This document shows, piece by piece, positions 48,801-60,600 of a stretch of DNA of 64,000 bases. Positions within the stretch are counted from its first letter, which is position 1, and every line of letters begins with the position of its first letter. The notes below the pieces were generated by a model. It did not search any database and was not told the DNA's origin. It saw nothing but the letters and a program-made list of their open reading frames with translations. This DNA comes from Chaetorhynchus papuensis. Lineage: Eukaryota; Chordata; Aves; Passeriformes; Rhipiduridae. The position numbers were made by a program, and so were the translations under genes. The stretch is from assembly GCA_013396525.1 (NCBI GenBank), contig VWYX01000619.1, forward strand, positions 186,001-250,000, in the 5' to 3' direction.

Positions 48801-51604
48801 AAGCTGATGTGCAGTCTGGCCTTGTTATCAGAGGGAAGGAACAGCTCCTGCAGTTATTTATCATTTGCTTCTGTGCCACACGCAGGCAGTCAGCACTCAC
48901 ATAACAACAGCTGATGGGAGAAGCTGCACCCCCCAAAAACTGCTGTGCAGGTTTGGATGCAGCCTGGCACCCTGGTGGTCTGTGCTTCTGTCCAGAGCTG
49001 CTGGGCTGCCTCACACGGTGGAATGACAAGGGACTGCAGCGTCCCCAGCTGTCCCCGCGGCTCAGATGCCACCCTGGCCGGGGCCAACTGGGTCTCTGCA
49101 AGGCTCATCTACTGAATGTGCTTTGGGGAAATTGAGGGGCATTTTGGGAACACTGCACTCCTCCCTGTGATGCCCCAAAAAGCGCAGTCTCGAGACACAC
49201 ACCTGATGCCACATCACACTTGGGAAAATGTAAGTCTAGTAAACATTAATGCAATGGGACTTACCACTACATTTTTTCTAGCTGCATTTGATTGAATTTT
49301 GAGCAGTGCTGAGCAAACCCACAGCCTTTTGTTTTCCATTTCACCAGCACCTGCTCTATGGCAGCAAACTACTTTCACTGGAGACTCCTGTCCTAGTACT
49401 GCAAACTCTTTGATCCCCAAATACCCTGTAACAACCTGTACAGCCTGTGCCTGCAGAATCTGTTACATTATCCTTATGTTCCATACATCCACGCATATCC
49501 ACATGTTCCATACATTATGACAATATTGGCTATTTTGCCCGGCTCCATGCAGGGAGCACTCAGAGGTGCCTCGAGCCACAGGATGGGTGCAGCCTACTGC
49601 CCATGGAAGCCTCAGACCATTTGCTTGTTCCCACGCAGCACCCCAGTAACAGAGTGCCAGCTGTCCCCTGGGTTAATTCTCAGCTCTGCATTGTGTGCTG
49701 GGTGGAAGCTGAGGGCCTGAGAGCTGCAGTGCTGCCTTTCTTTGGGAACAAGGCAGGAACCTGCAGAGCCAGGCCCCAGGTGCCCACAGAGCAGGACACA
49801 GAATGCCTGGAAAGCACAACCACAGCCAAACACTGCTATTGCCCCTTCTTTGCCAAGCACTAAAAACACTCCAGAAAATCCCAGCACAGGGAACAGGTTT
49901 GACCAGCCTTGTCACATTTCTGTGTTCTCTCTGCTCACACAGACCCAGGCAGGGTTTTGTCTCTCCCTTCCAGACCATGTCAGTGCCATGAGACCCCTCT
50001 GGCTCTCCCCCAGGGCAGCTCCAGCCCACTGCTGATAACTTTCCACAAACGCTACAAAGGCATCTCCCTCCTCCATGGACTCGCCCTGGGAGGAACGGCA
50101 CAGCTCATGCACAGGGACTCATCCAGTCTGTGAAACACTGGCTTAGTTCCCAGCTGTCAAAATTTCTTCCCCGGTCCTCTGGCTCCACTCAGCTGCCCCA
50201 GGAACAGGCAGCTCCTCCGGGCCTTGCTGAGCTCTGGGGACACAGGAGCTGGCCAGGTCAGCACAGAGCTCCCCCAGGTACTGCACATCCCTACCAAACC
50301 CAGAGCAAAGCCGCAGGAAAGGAACAGGACGTCTTTGAGCATGACTTTCACTGTATCTAAAATTACCTGCACGTCTCTGCAATGTCACAGCCATTTCTGC
50401 AGTGATGTCTTCGGGCCCTGCTGAGCAGGGCTGCTCAAGCCCTGGAATAGCCTCTTCACAGGCTGGGATGTGACTTTTGTTCCAAACGGGGATTAAATGT
50501 GCTCTCAGAAAAGGGAATTTTTAAGTTCTGAAATTCTGCTTTTGGACTTCGAAGCTGCTGAAATCTACACTATCTATTCCCAATTTTTATTTATGTAATG
50601 CACTAAATATTCACTTCTAGAATAGGACATAAACTAAAAGCTTCAATAATCTGTTAATTTTATTTCATTGGTGAAATCACCACAAAATACTGCTGAGATA
50701 GAAATCTCTTACCTTCCTTGCATTTCAAAGCATCTCTAGTTTGTTTGTGCACAGCTCCTGCATTTGAATACCAAAGGAACCAAAAGCAATTCAGTAACTT
50801 GTTTGTAGCAGATGTTCTTCAAGATTTAAGCACTATGGTATCACAGCTTCGTGCAAAATAAAACAAATATAAGGCACACAAAGTGAGATAAATTTTTAAA
50901 AGTCTGAAACAAAAACTGAGAACCATTTAGAAGTACTTTTGCAACTCAGCTTGTCATACACACATGGGTTTTTCCAAGAAGTTTTACTCATTATCAGTTA
51001 CAGCACAGGCAGTGAGCCTCCCACCAGTGCAATGCTCACCCACCACAATGAGAATTATTTTTCTTACTTGTAACAGGCTGGTGACAAATGCTTTTCTGTA
51101 AACAGCTTGTGCTGTGTGAATGAAACAAGGCTCTGGTACTTCTTCATGTTCTGAGTTCTCTAAAATTTAGAATATTTTTTCAGACAGAAAACATTTGTGC
51201 TGACATTTATCTTCATGTATATTTACGCTGTTATATCTTTGCAATTTATATCGATTTATAAGTAAATCAATAAGACAATTAGAACACAAAGGTTGGATAG
51301 GTTTCTCTGAAAATGTCAGCAAATTCAATTTAACCCTGGGACTGTAAAATCAATCTTGGTATTTGTTTTATTTTTTTTAAATCAACATTTTTCATTAACT
51401 TATTATTCTTCTGGAAAATCCTGGGTCAGCACTAACTTTTCACAGACACTTTAACAATGAGTTAATGCCTTTTTAACAATGACTAGACATTACCAGCAGC
51501 GGGCGTTCCCCCTGCATCCTTCACAGCATCGATGTATTCACTCCTGGGCTCTCTCTGCAATGCAAAGAGCAAACACAGACCCCAAAAGCCCAGGCAGCGG
51601 CAGC

Positions 51605-51689
51605 GGGGCTTCATCCCCCGTGGGGCTTCATCTCCCGTGGGGCTTCATCCCCCGTGGGGCTTCATCTCCCGTGGGGCTTCATCCCCCGT
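51605..51689. repeat. 17-nt minisatellite, five copies alternating C/T
   Basis: Five units of GGGGCTTCATCYCCCGT in which the Y alternates C, T, C, T, C, giving a 34-nt higher-order period. Confidence 0.9.
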
Positions 51690-53220
51690 GTGCTCCACCA
51701 GGCGCAGGCAGAGGGAGCTGGGGCTGCGCTTGGACTGTCCCGAGAGAAGCTGTGTGCAGGGAAGGGAGGTCACGGGCTCTGAGGGGTGTTGGAGCTCATT
51801 CTCACATTCTGTCACCTGGGGAGGGCAGTGGCCATCCAGGCCCATCTTCTGCAGCCGGACCTCAGACCAGGGCAGATTCCTTCGAGGGAAACTCTGCACT
51901 GGTGCTGATCCCCTTCTCCATTTCCTGGCTGTGGGTGCAAATCCCAACAAGTAACCCTGGAATGCCCCAGGTTCCGAAGGAAACATCCCCCTCTCCCCAC
52001 GACAGGAGCACTGCCCAGCCCTTGCAGAAGCCTCTGTCCTGAACAAGGAGTGTGGATCGCCCTGGGCCCTCAGGCTCCACAGGCTGCTGTGCACAGGGAC
52101 AGGACAGCAGGGGAGTCCCCAGGACAACATCACAGGCAAGGTGACAACTCATCCTGTGCTCAGGGGGCACATTACTGCCGTGGGGGCGTCCAACCAGAGC
52201 CCCACAGCAACTCCCAGTCTCTGCAAGAACAGATGGAGAAAGGCACTTTTCCTCTGCAAGACAAAAAGGAAAGTTTTAACAGAACAGACTGGAAATAACC
52301 ACATCCACTGAGCCTCTGGGGATTTTCAGTTCATTATTTCCCACCTCCTGGGGGGTGATGGCGTCCTGTTTGCAGAGAACCAGCCTCTCCTGGCCAAGCA
52401 GCAGGGCTAAGTCCATCACCAGCTCTCCATCACACAGAATTTCTGCTCCTGCAGCTCCCACACCTGATCCCACTCAGTGCAGATCTGCTGTGATGAAAGG
52501 ACTCCTCATGCCGATGTGCCCAGTAAAAAAAACCTGCGTGGATAAGCAAAGGTTACAGAATCAATCTCTCAGTAAAAAAACCCACTATTATTAGATTCAA
52601 AAGTAACCTTTTTCATATGCTGTTGTGGCAAACACCTCAGGTTCCCCTTCCGTGCTCCAGAGTGAGGGACAGCCCCTGTGGCCAGTGCAGACCTGCTCCC
52701 TCCCCACTGCCCCTCAATCCATCAGGTGCAATGCCCTGGGCCCCTGAAGCAGCAGGACGAGATGCTCAGACTGCAGTGATGATGGGCTCAGAATAAAGCC
52801 AGAGGCATCCAATACCTCACAGCAGTAACTAAGGCTTCCCCAGCCACTCGGACAAACCTCAGCCAGAGAGCGAACAAAAAGCCCACGCACGTGCTTTGAG
52901 CTTTGCCTGGCAGCAGCTGGGACATCCCAGGGAGCGAGAGGTGTTGAACAGGCGGTTACCACACCTGCTTCTCGCAGAGGGAGCAAGGTTTCCAGCCTGG
53001 CGTTCTCCAGAGGGCCCTGCTGTCTCTGGGAGCAGGAGGTGCCCGGGTGGCAGCGGTGCCTGCGCAGCCGGGGAGCGGGCGCTGGGCAGGACTGCAGTGA
53101 CACCGAGACCAAGGCGTTTCACACAGACACCTTTATTTTCACACTTCTGCATGGATGAATGGTCTTTTTCCTGGGATGCACAGGCAGACAGATTATACCC
53201 TACAAAATGGAGTTTAGCAA

Positions 53221-53257
53221 ACATACATATATATATATATGTACACACATATATAGA
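53221..53257. repeat. (AT)n/(AC)n microsatellite
   Basis: ACATACATATATATATATAT followed by GTACACACATATATAG. Confidence 0.85.
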
Positions 53258-54184
53258 GTCTGGCAAAATCACCTCTGCATTCCTCCATGTGTCAGAATGG
53301 ATGTTTACAATAAACCAAAGCAAAAGGGACACTGTGAGGTTTTGGGCTATTTTTGTTATCTATAACATAAAATATCATTTGCATTTTTTTTCAACTCAGT
53401 TGTCTGATTTCCTGCTTATACTTAAGCAGAACTGCAGAAGGGAAAAGACGTGCCTCTAAGTTTTCAATTTTTGCTACCCCAAGTTACTATCAGTGATGCA
53501 GGCAGAAGAACATTTCTGAACTTTACACAAGGGCCAAACTATGAGTTCAGTGTATGTAACCACATCAAATATTAGAGCACCCCTGAATCAGTGATGCAAA
53601 TAAATAATTGGCATGTGTTAGCTCACAGCACAGTTCAGTTTCACAGCCCCTACGCACGTGGATACATGTGTGAGTCCCACTTTTGAAAGTTTCATTGCAT
53701 ATTTTAACCTGACAGTGTCCCTTGAGAAAAAATACCTATTGGGTTTAAGAAAGGACACCTTCTACAGGTATTTTCTTTTTATTATTAAAACCAACATTTT
53801 TAAAACCATTCAACAAAATTGAATACAAATTGCCATCGGAGAACAGCATTTGTAACAGTGAAGCTATACATGGCTGATCCATTAACATGGCTTTAGTTAT
53901 CACAATTTACATTATTTGCACATTTCCTTAGGTCTTTCATGGCACTTCAATGAAGAAGATGAAAAGTTTGACACACTGCTGCTACCATCTCATCAGAGGT
54001 GACCCACAGACACAAGGGTGTTTGTTCTCAACACATATTGCAGTCAGGAAATGCCACTGCCCACGGTGCCTGAACCTCAGGGTATTTGTGTCTCAAGCTT
54101 TCAGTTTGGCTCGTGACTACTTACAATATTGCATTGCATTCAGAGGAACAGGAAAACAAACAGCTACAAGAACAGGCACGGTAC

Positions 54185-54209
54185 TTTTTTTTTCTTTTTT
54201 TTTTTTTTT
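54185..54209. repeat. Poly-T tract
   Basis: T-run broken by one C. Confidence 0.85.
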
Positions 54210-57200
54210 GCATTATCATTAATCACATTCCTATTTGTCAACAGATTGTTACCTAAAATGCATATTAGAAAGACTTTCTTTAAAAAATGCTGGCATGAAG
54301 ATGCAGACTAATGCTTGTAACTAGTGAAACAGTCAGAGTCCTGATTCAGACATTATTTAAACATTCACAACTTGGAGGAAATGTGCACAGTTGATAGCAC
54401 TGACAGAGAACCTGACTGTAACAGAACTGCCTTCTGCCTACTGGCAGGAGGATTGATGAGGGTGGGAGGCTGGAGTAGCATAGTGTGTTTTTTTTAGAAA
54501 TCTGTAGTAGCGTTTGTCATAAATATTGCAAGCCCCATTTATGAGTGAGCAGAGGCTTGGCAAGTTTACAGTAGAGAAACATTCACAGAAAACATGAAAA
54601 ACAAACCCAAAGCCATTTCCATGCAGAGAGTGGCTCTCTCACAGTCACTGATGTCTGTCACCTGCTGGCTGCAGAACACCTGCCATGGACAGATGCTGCT
54701 GATGGAAAACCCAGAGGCCTTCTAAGCACTGGTGCATCCCAGCCTCTGGCTGTGACAGTGGCAGCAGGACAAACACAGGGTAATAACTGGGTCTGCAATG
54801 GCAAGGACTCCACCACAGACAGATCCTGCAATCTGAGCTTTGGGAAAACACAGCTGTGGGTGACACCTTGCAAATCCTCCTGTCTCAGCTGCTGTGGGTT
54901 TCAGGTGAAGCACAGAGTTCAACCCAGGGCTGAACATCGGGGGTGTGTGGGAGAGGTCTGACTCCTGTGGGATCCAAATCAAAGCTTGTTATCCAGTAAG
55001 GGCGGATTCAGTGTGGCTCTCAGCATCTCCCTCTCCACCTGATCCACCCTCATTGTTCCTGGCAGTGGAAAGCAGGCGCAGTGGAGCAGCAAAGGAGATG
55101 CCAGAAGAGCAGGGTCAGTACTGGTACCCTGATTTCAGCACACACTGACAGTGACACCGGCTGTTTGCTGCTGAACTGGAGCCACACTCAAGAGAAAGCA
55201 GTGACAGCCCTGGTGACAAAGACAGCCCACACAGAACTGCTGCCAGAGGGGCCACGAAACACAGCTGAGGCCAAATTCATCACGGTAACTCCAGAAATTA
55301 ATTTAGCTTCAGGGACTATGGCATCATGCAACTAATAACATTTTCTTTTCAAAAGGGCACATTCCAAACATTTCTGTCTGTATGTGCCATCTCATAAGCA
55401 CCCTTGAAGCAAGACTATCAGAGGAAAAAGGCACTGTGCTAGCCTGATCCAAATCCTTCTTTTCTGTTGTCGTGACCACTTCTCCCTCTGCTGAAGTGAA
55501 CTGCTTAGAATAACAGACAGATTTCTTTACATTAAATTCATAATTACATTAAATTCTGTTATTTGCTAAAGTGATTGCAAGAAGAATCAAGAAGGAACAG
55601 TGTAAACTTGTGTATTATTTCAGCTACAACTGATGTCTTTACCAAGTGCCTGTTCAATAAAGCCTAAATGACAATACCCAACGCCTGGAGGACAAGGTAC
55701 TCCCACAGCGAGGCCCCCCTCCTGCAAACCCCAGCCCCTCTCTGGAGCTGCTGTGCTCTGATCACTGCTGGGAGGAATTCATTAATGGTATCTGTATGAA
55801 AGACAATAAATAAGATGGACTAAGGTGCCATCCCTGCAGACTTGTAACTTCACTTGAATAGCACTTTTGATGACAAGGGGATAACTTAAAGAAATAAAGT
55901 TAAGACTACACAGAAGTGTATGGAGGAGCACAGTAAAAAGGGAAAATGCCCCATCCCGGGGAATTGGCATTATCATTATACCAGGACTGATCAGACCTAC
56001 TTCTATAATCAGGAATGCTTCAACAGATGAAATTTTTATAAAATTAGGGCTACAGAACTGAGGCATTCTATATATTCTGTATTATAAAAAGCTTTCACTT
56101 ACATAATTTTTAAAATATATCTTCATTGCTAACAGTTTGTCTCTAATATAGTATGTGATACAATAAAAATAGATGTTTACTGGACGGGAGTGATATAGCA
56201 CTATGGCAGGGACTGTCCCATCTATGTGGTTTGAGCAGCTGGAAAAGTTGGCTGTTGCCTCCTTCCCTTCATTTCTCAGCCACTCTCTACCTGGAGATGG
56301 CAATGGCACTCTGGGGAGTCAGCTTTCCTAAGAGGCTTCTGCAGGGAAGGCTCTGAGGTGTTCCCCAGCGGACAAATCATCCAACCTTAGTGTAAATTCA
56401 CTACATGAGCTTTTCTGCTTTATTAATTAAAAAACCAAACCCCTAAACCAATACTCTACCTGGCATTAGCAAGGAAACGGGGCTTGTACAAGGCATGCTA
56501 CTGCCTTGTAGGAAAAAATATGGGCCTGGCAGCTGATTCTGAGGCTAATAACAATACAAGAGCTCCCAATCAAATGTGCTGGGCACTTTGTGGATGCCAA
56601 GGTCCGTATGTTGAAACACAGCTGCATCTCTGGGCCCTGTTCTTCACTAAGTAAAGCAATAAAGCCTAAATAAGTTCATAAAGGGGTCAAGACCTTATGG
56701 TAACGTCCAGTGATGAATTTAGGAAGCCAAACTACAGCAGAAGGACCAGAGCACATGGCCATGGTGCTGCTGAGCTGCACAGTGGAGAATCACCTGGTGT
56801 CCCTGGGACTCAGCAGGCAGCTGGGACCAGAGCAGGTATTCATCCCTCTGCACCAGCCCTCATCCACCTGCCTGGTCTCTTGGGAAATGACCATCGCTGA
56901 ACAGGATTGTTCTGTACTTGGCTATTAATATGTGAAACACGTTTTGCTCCTTTCTGGCTCACCCTGGCATGAAGAGCACCCGGTTAATGGGCTCAGGAAG
57001 AACTCCACCAGACTCAGCGTGGTGGCACCAGTGCACGTGAGAGGATAAGCGGGATCTCTGCAGAAATGGGGATACTGGCTACATGGGCTGTCTGTTTAAT
57101 GTCCCGGGTACATTGACTGTTCATTTTTTCACAGACTGCCCTGGCAGATTGGAGTTTTGTCAAAGCAGATTAATGGCAAGGCATCCATAAAACACTGTGC

Positions 57201-57571
57201 CGAACAGAGGTATGGACTGAGCTGTTGCTTGCAATAGATGGCTGAATAGCTATCAACATGTGCTATCACAGGGAATTAAGCTTGCTAGATTAGAAGCAGG
57301 ACTTGTGCCTAGCAAACAGTGCTCTGTATTACTCATCGAACTTCGAGCAGCAGTTCTCTCTTGTCGGGATTTATTAAAATATTCACATGCTTCCAAAACG
57401 AAACAAAGGTCCACCGGCATCTCCTGGGGAGAAGAGGTGTGCATTCGGTTGCCATTTGGTTGGAGATGTCATACAAAATCCTCACACACTGGACATGGCT
57501 CAATTGTAAAAAGCTTTCACCCAGAAAGGAGATCTTTTTTACACAGGAAGTCTCACATTCCTCCAGTCTGG

Positions 57572-57619
57572 CTACATGACATTCTCAAAGAGCTGCAAGG
57601 ATCGCATGATATTGTCATC
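57572..57619 (-). CDS. KCNIP1: KCNIP1 last coding exon
   Basis: Acceptor TTGCTTTTAG; encodes DDNIMRSLQLFENVM and TAG at 57574-57572, 48 nt including the stop. The 3'-UTR continues to the left. Confidence 0.95.
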   Translation of the reverse strand, partial: DDNIMRSLQLFENVM

Positions 57620-60600
57620 CTAAAAGCAAGGAGAAGATATTTCCATGAAACCAGCATGGACAAGCACAACTCATAACTCTGCCTTGGCACCAGGGAGCTC
57701 CGCAGCTGCTCCTGCAGGCAGCAGCCTTGCTCTGGGAATGCTTTCCCTCTCTGTGAGCTGGGGCTGATTCGGTGCCCCGGCCCTGGTTCAGCACAGCAGC
57801 TCTCTCGTGCCTCGGCCCCTGGGCTGGTTTGAGGCAGACCAAGCACAGGGTCCCCTCCTGAGCCTGATGTCCAGCACAGGCTGTGCCATGCAGGGCACTG
57901 GGCTGGTGCCTGTGCTGAACCCTCAGATGTCTCTGATCCTAGGCATGCAAACGTGCTCCTGGCTAATATGCTCCACAAGTCCAAATGGAATGGCAGGTTT
58001 TGAACTGATAAGCAAACTGCCTTGAGGGAGCACTTCCTGCCAGAAATTCCAGCTCAAACCCCAAACACATGCAATCTGTGCAACCTCAGCCTCTCCAAGG
58101 CTCCTAGAGCCAAATGAGAAAGTTGCAGACAGACACAAGGGAAATCCGGGATTATTTCTCTTGAAGTCTTGGAATTTTACTTCGAGAAAGGAACCAGATT
58201 AGTATTCAAAGACATAATGATGATTTTTCCCCCCCAGGAATTCAGTTATTCCAAAAGTTAGAGCAGCTGTTTGCCCGTAACATGAAAATAATTTTCCACA
58301 TTGAACAGCTTAAGAGATCTATTGTATTGCATTCCTCAGCTGTACTGAGAGTCTTTTACTCTGGGCAGTCCCAGCAGTGTGGTACCTGATAAAAAAAAAA
58401 AAAAAAAAACAGAGACAGCATCAGACTCTCATAAGGAAGAAAAAAAAAAAAAAAAAACACAAAAAACCCCAAAACAACCTAAGGCAGTTAAGAGCTTTCT
58501 CTACAGTAGTCTGCTTGTCTTTAGAATCAGGCACTGCAGTCCACTCAGGACTGGTCCCAGCACTGCACATGGAGACATCATCTCCCATATTCTGCCTGAC
58601 CCCACCTCACTGTTGAGTCACAAGCTTCACAGAGCATCAGAAATTCAGTCTTGAAACTGCTTTGGTTTGGGTTTTTTTTCCACAAAGCAAAGGAAACCCA
58701 GGATCCTGAGCAGCATCTTGTTTCAAACAGCTTGTCCAAAGGGAAGCAAATGATGTGATGAGACAGACCTTTCCTTGCAGTTATAATTAAGTCCTTACCT
58801 CCTGACATGATTCAATAAACTCATCTAAAGTTACAACTCCATCTTTGTTTTTGTCCATTTTCTGAAAAAAAAAAAAAATAGTTTACACTGGTATCATTAT
58901 TGTTACATTATAATACTTTAGTTGATGCAAACTGAATAAAGCTGGGACTTAACAAGCTTAGACCACAGACTCAATGCTGCATTTGCTAAGGACTTGTTTA
59001 CTCTGGGATCTGGAGCACTTTTGAGGTCATCTTCAACTGCTTCCTTGACACACACCAGAACCTCTGTCCTCATTCCACTGTTTATTTATGCACTGCCTGA
59101 CTGACCCCCACCCCCGTTCCTGTCAGTCATTAGGGCAGGGGAGAGAAGCAGCACAGCAGGGCTGCAACACACACAGGGGCTTCAGACCTACTGGATGTGG
59201 CACATCCCAGTGCAAAGGGTCAGGCTGAGAGACCCGTGAGATACCTTTGGAACCAGGAAATCAGCAGGCCCTGTAGTGTTAGGCTGAGTGGCTGCTAGGG
59301 TTTATTTTGGAATATATAACAAGGTACAGACTCAACTTTACAGGAAAGTCTATCAGTGCATAGCTCAAGTGTTAAGAAAAACCCATCAAAAACCAGGTAC
59401 CTGGAAAAATACTTCTACATGCTGCCTTGGTGCATCTTCCTTGAGCACTGGGTACGTGTATTTTCCCATCATATCATAAATTGCCTTTACGATATCCATC
59501 ATTTCCTGCCATAGCAGCACGCCAGCACAAACACAAAAAGGAAATTAAAGAGAAATGATAGCCCATTTCTGTCTTGTACTGCCCTGTTCTTCACCCTCCT
59601 TCTCCTACTACAAACCAGCACCTGGAATGCCTGTGCATGAAGACAGATGTACCCCACACACAAACTCATCCTACAGAAGGAATTGCTTTTCTCTGTCTGT
59701 GCCGTGTCACACAGGGCTCCCACAGGGCTCCCTCCCCTCCCCTGGCCTGGCTCTGACACGGCAGGTGCTGGGAGCAAGGTCTGTGCTCAGCCCTGTGCTG
59801 TGGCACCAACCCTGTCCCAAGAGCCTCCTCCAGGGCCAGGGCTTCCCAGCTCTAACTGGGAATCTGGTCCCTCCCCACACCTTGCACAAATTGCCCCTCA
59901 GCCCCACGACGAGGGGCAGTAACTGCAAACCCTCCAGGGATGCACAATGGGTTCGAGTGGACTAAGATGTGTTTGACACATATTCAGGGTTACCATGCTC
60001 AAACCCAAGGCTTCCCACAATGGGAACAAGCAATACCAGATAAGAAGATAAAAACAGATGACAATGCAGGGTTTGGGAGTGGTGCTGGAGGCTTTTAGTG
60101 CTTCAGATGACCCCCCAGTATCTCCCAGTGCAGAAAGAAAGCCCTCAAGCCTCAGTCACCAAGTACTGCCACCGTCACCCTCCCCTTTGCAAGGGTTATG
60201 TGGCTCAGAGCTGTAACCAGGATTTGGCTCCTGGCTAAAACAATTCATTAAAAGCACCATAATATAGGAAAATATGTCTAGAAAATCATGCAATAACATC
60301 ACAGTGCACTTTGCTTAGACATAGACAAATGCTCGAGTCCATTCTGATTTGCATTTAATTAGCTGCATGTAAAATTAATTGGTTCTGCAACAAAACCCAA
60401 TCATTTCTCTCTTCCAAGATCAACCACATTTGTCAGGAACAGCCTTACCTCCTTGTTTATATAGCCATCCTTATTTATGTCATACAGATTAAATGTCCAT
60501 CTCAGCTTTTCGTGAACAGTTCCCCGTAGCAGAATGGACAATGCCATCACAAAATCCTGGTTTGAGGCAGAGAGAGAAGTGTGAATTTTCATACCATCCT

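Larger units (their letters stand above)
38887..57571. other. Intergenic between GABRP and KCNIP1
   Basis: It has no recognised gene and should include the KCNIP1 3'-UTR at its right edge (AATAAA on the minus strand at 57375-57370 is a possible poly(A) signal) and GABRP leader sequences at its left edge. GC-rich patches occur at about 42.75-43.05, 43.5-43.7, 44.3-44.65, 45.25-45.95, 51.58-52.15 and 52.9-53.1 kb. Tandem repeats are listed separately. Open frames in the GC-rich patches show no family resemblance. Confidence 0.5.

Noticed and set aside
51479..52139. Open frames of 140-187 codons
   Set aside because: They include the translated 17-nt minisatellite and have no domain.
57260..57676. 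138-codon open frame on the plus strand
   Set aside because: It is antisense to the last KCNIP1 exon and its 3'-UTR and has no family resemblance.
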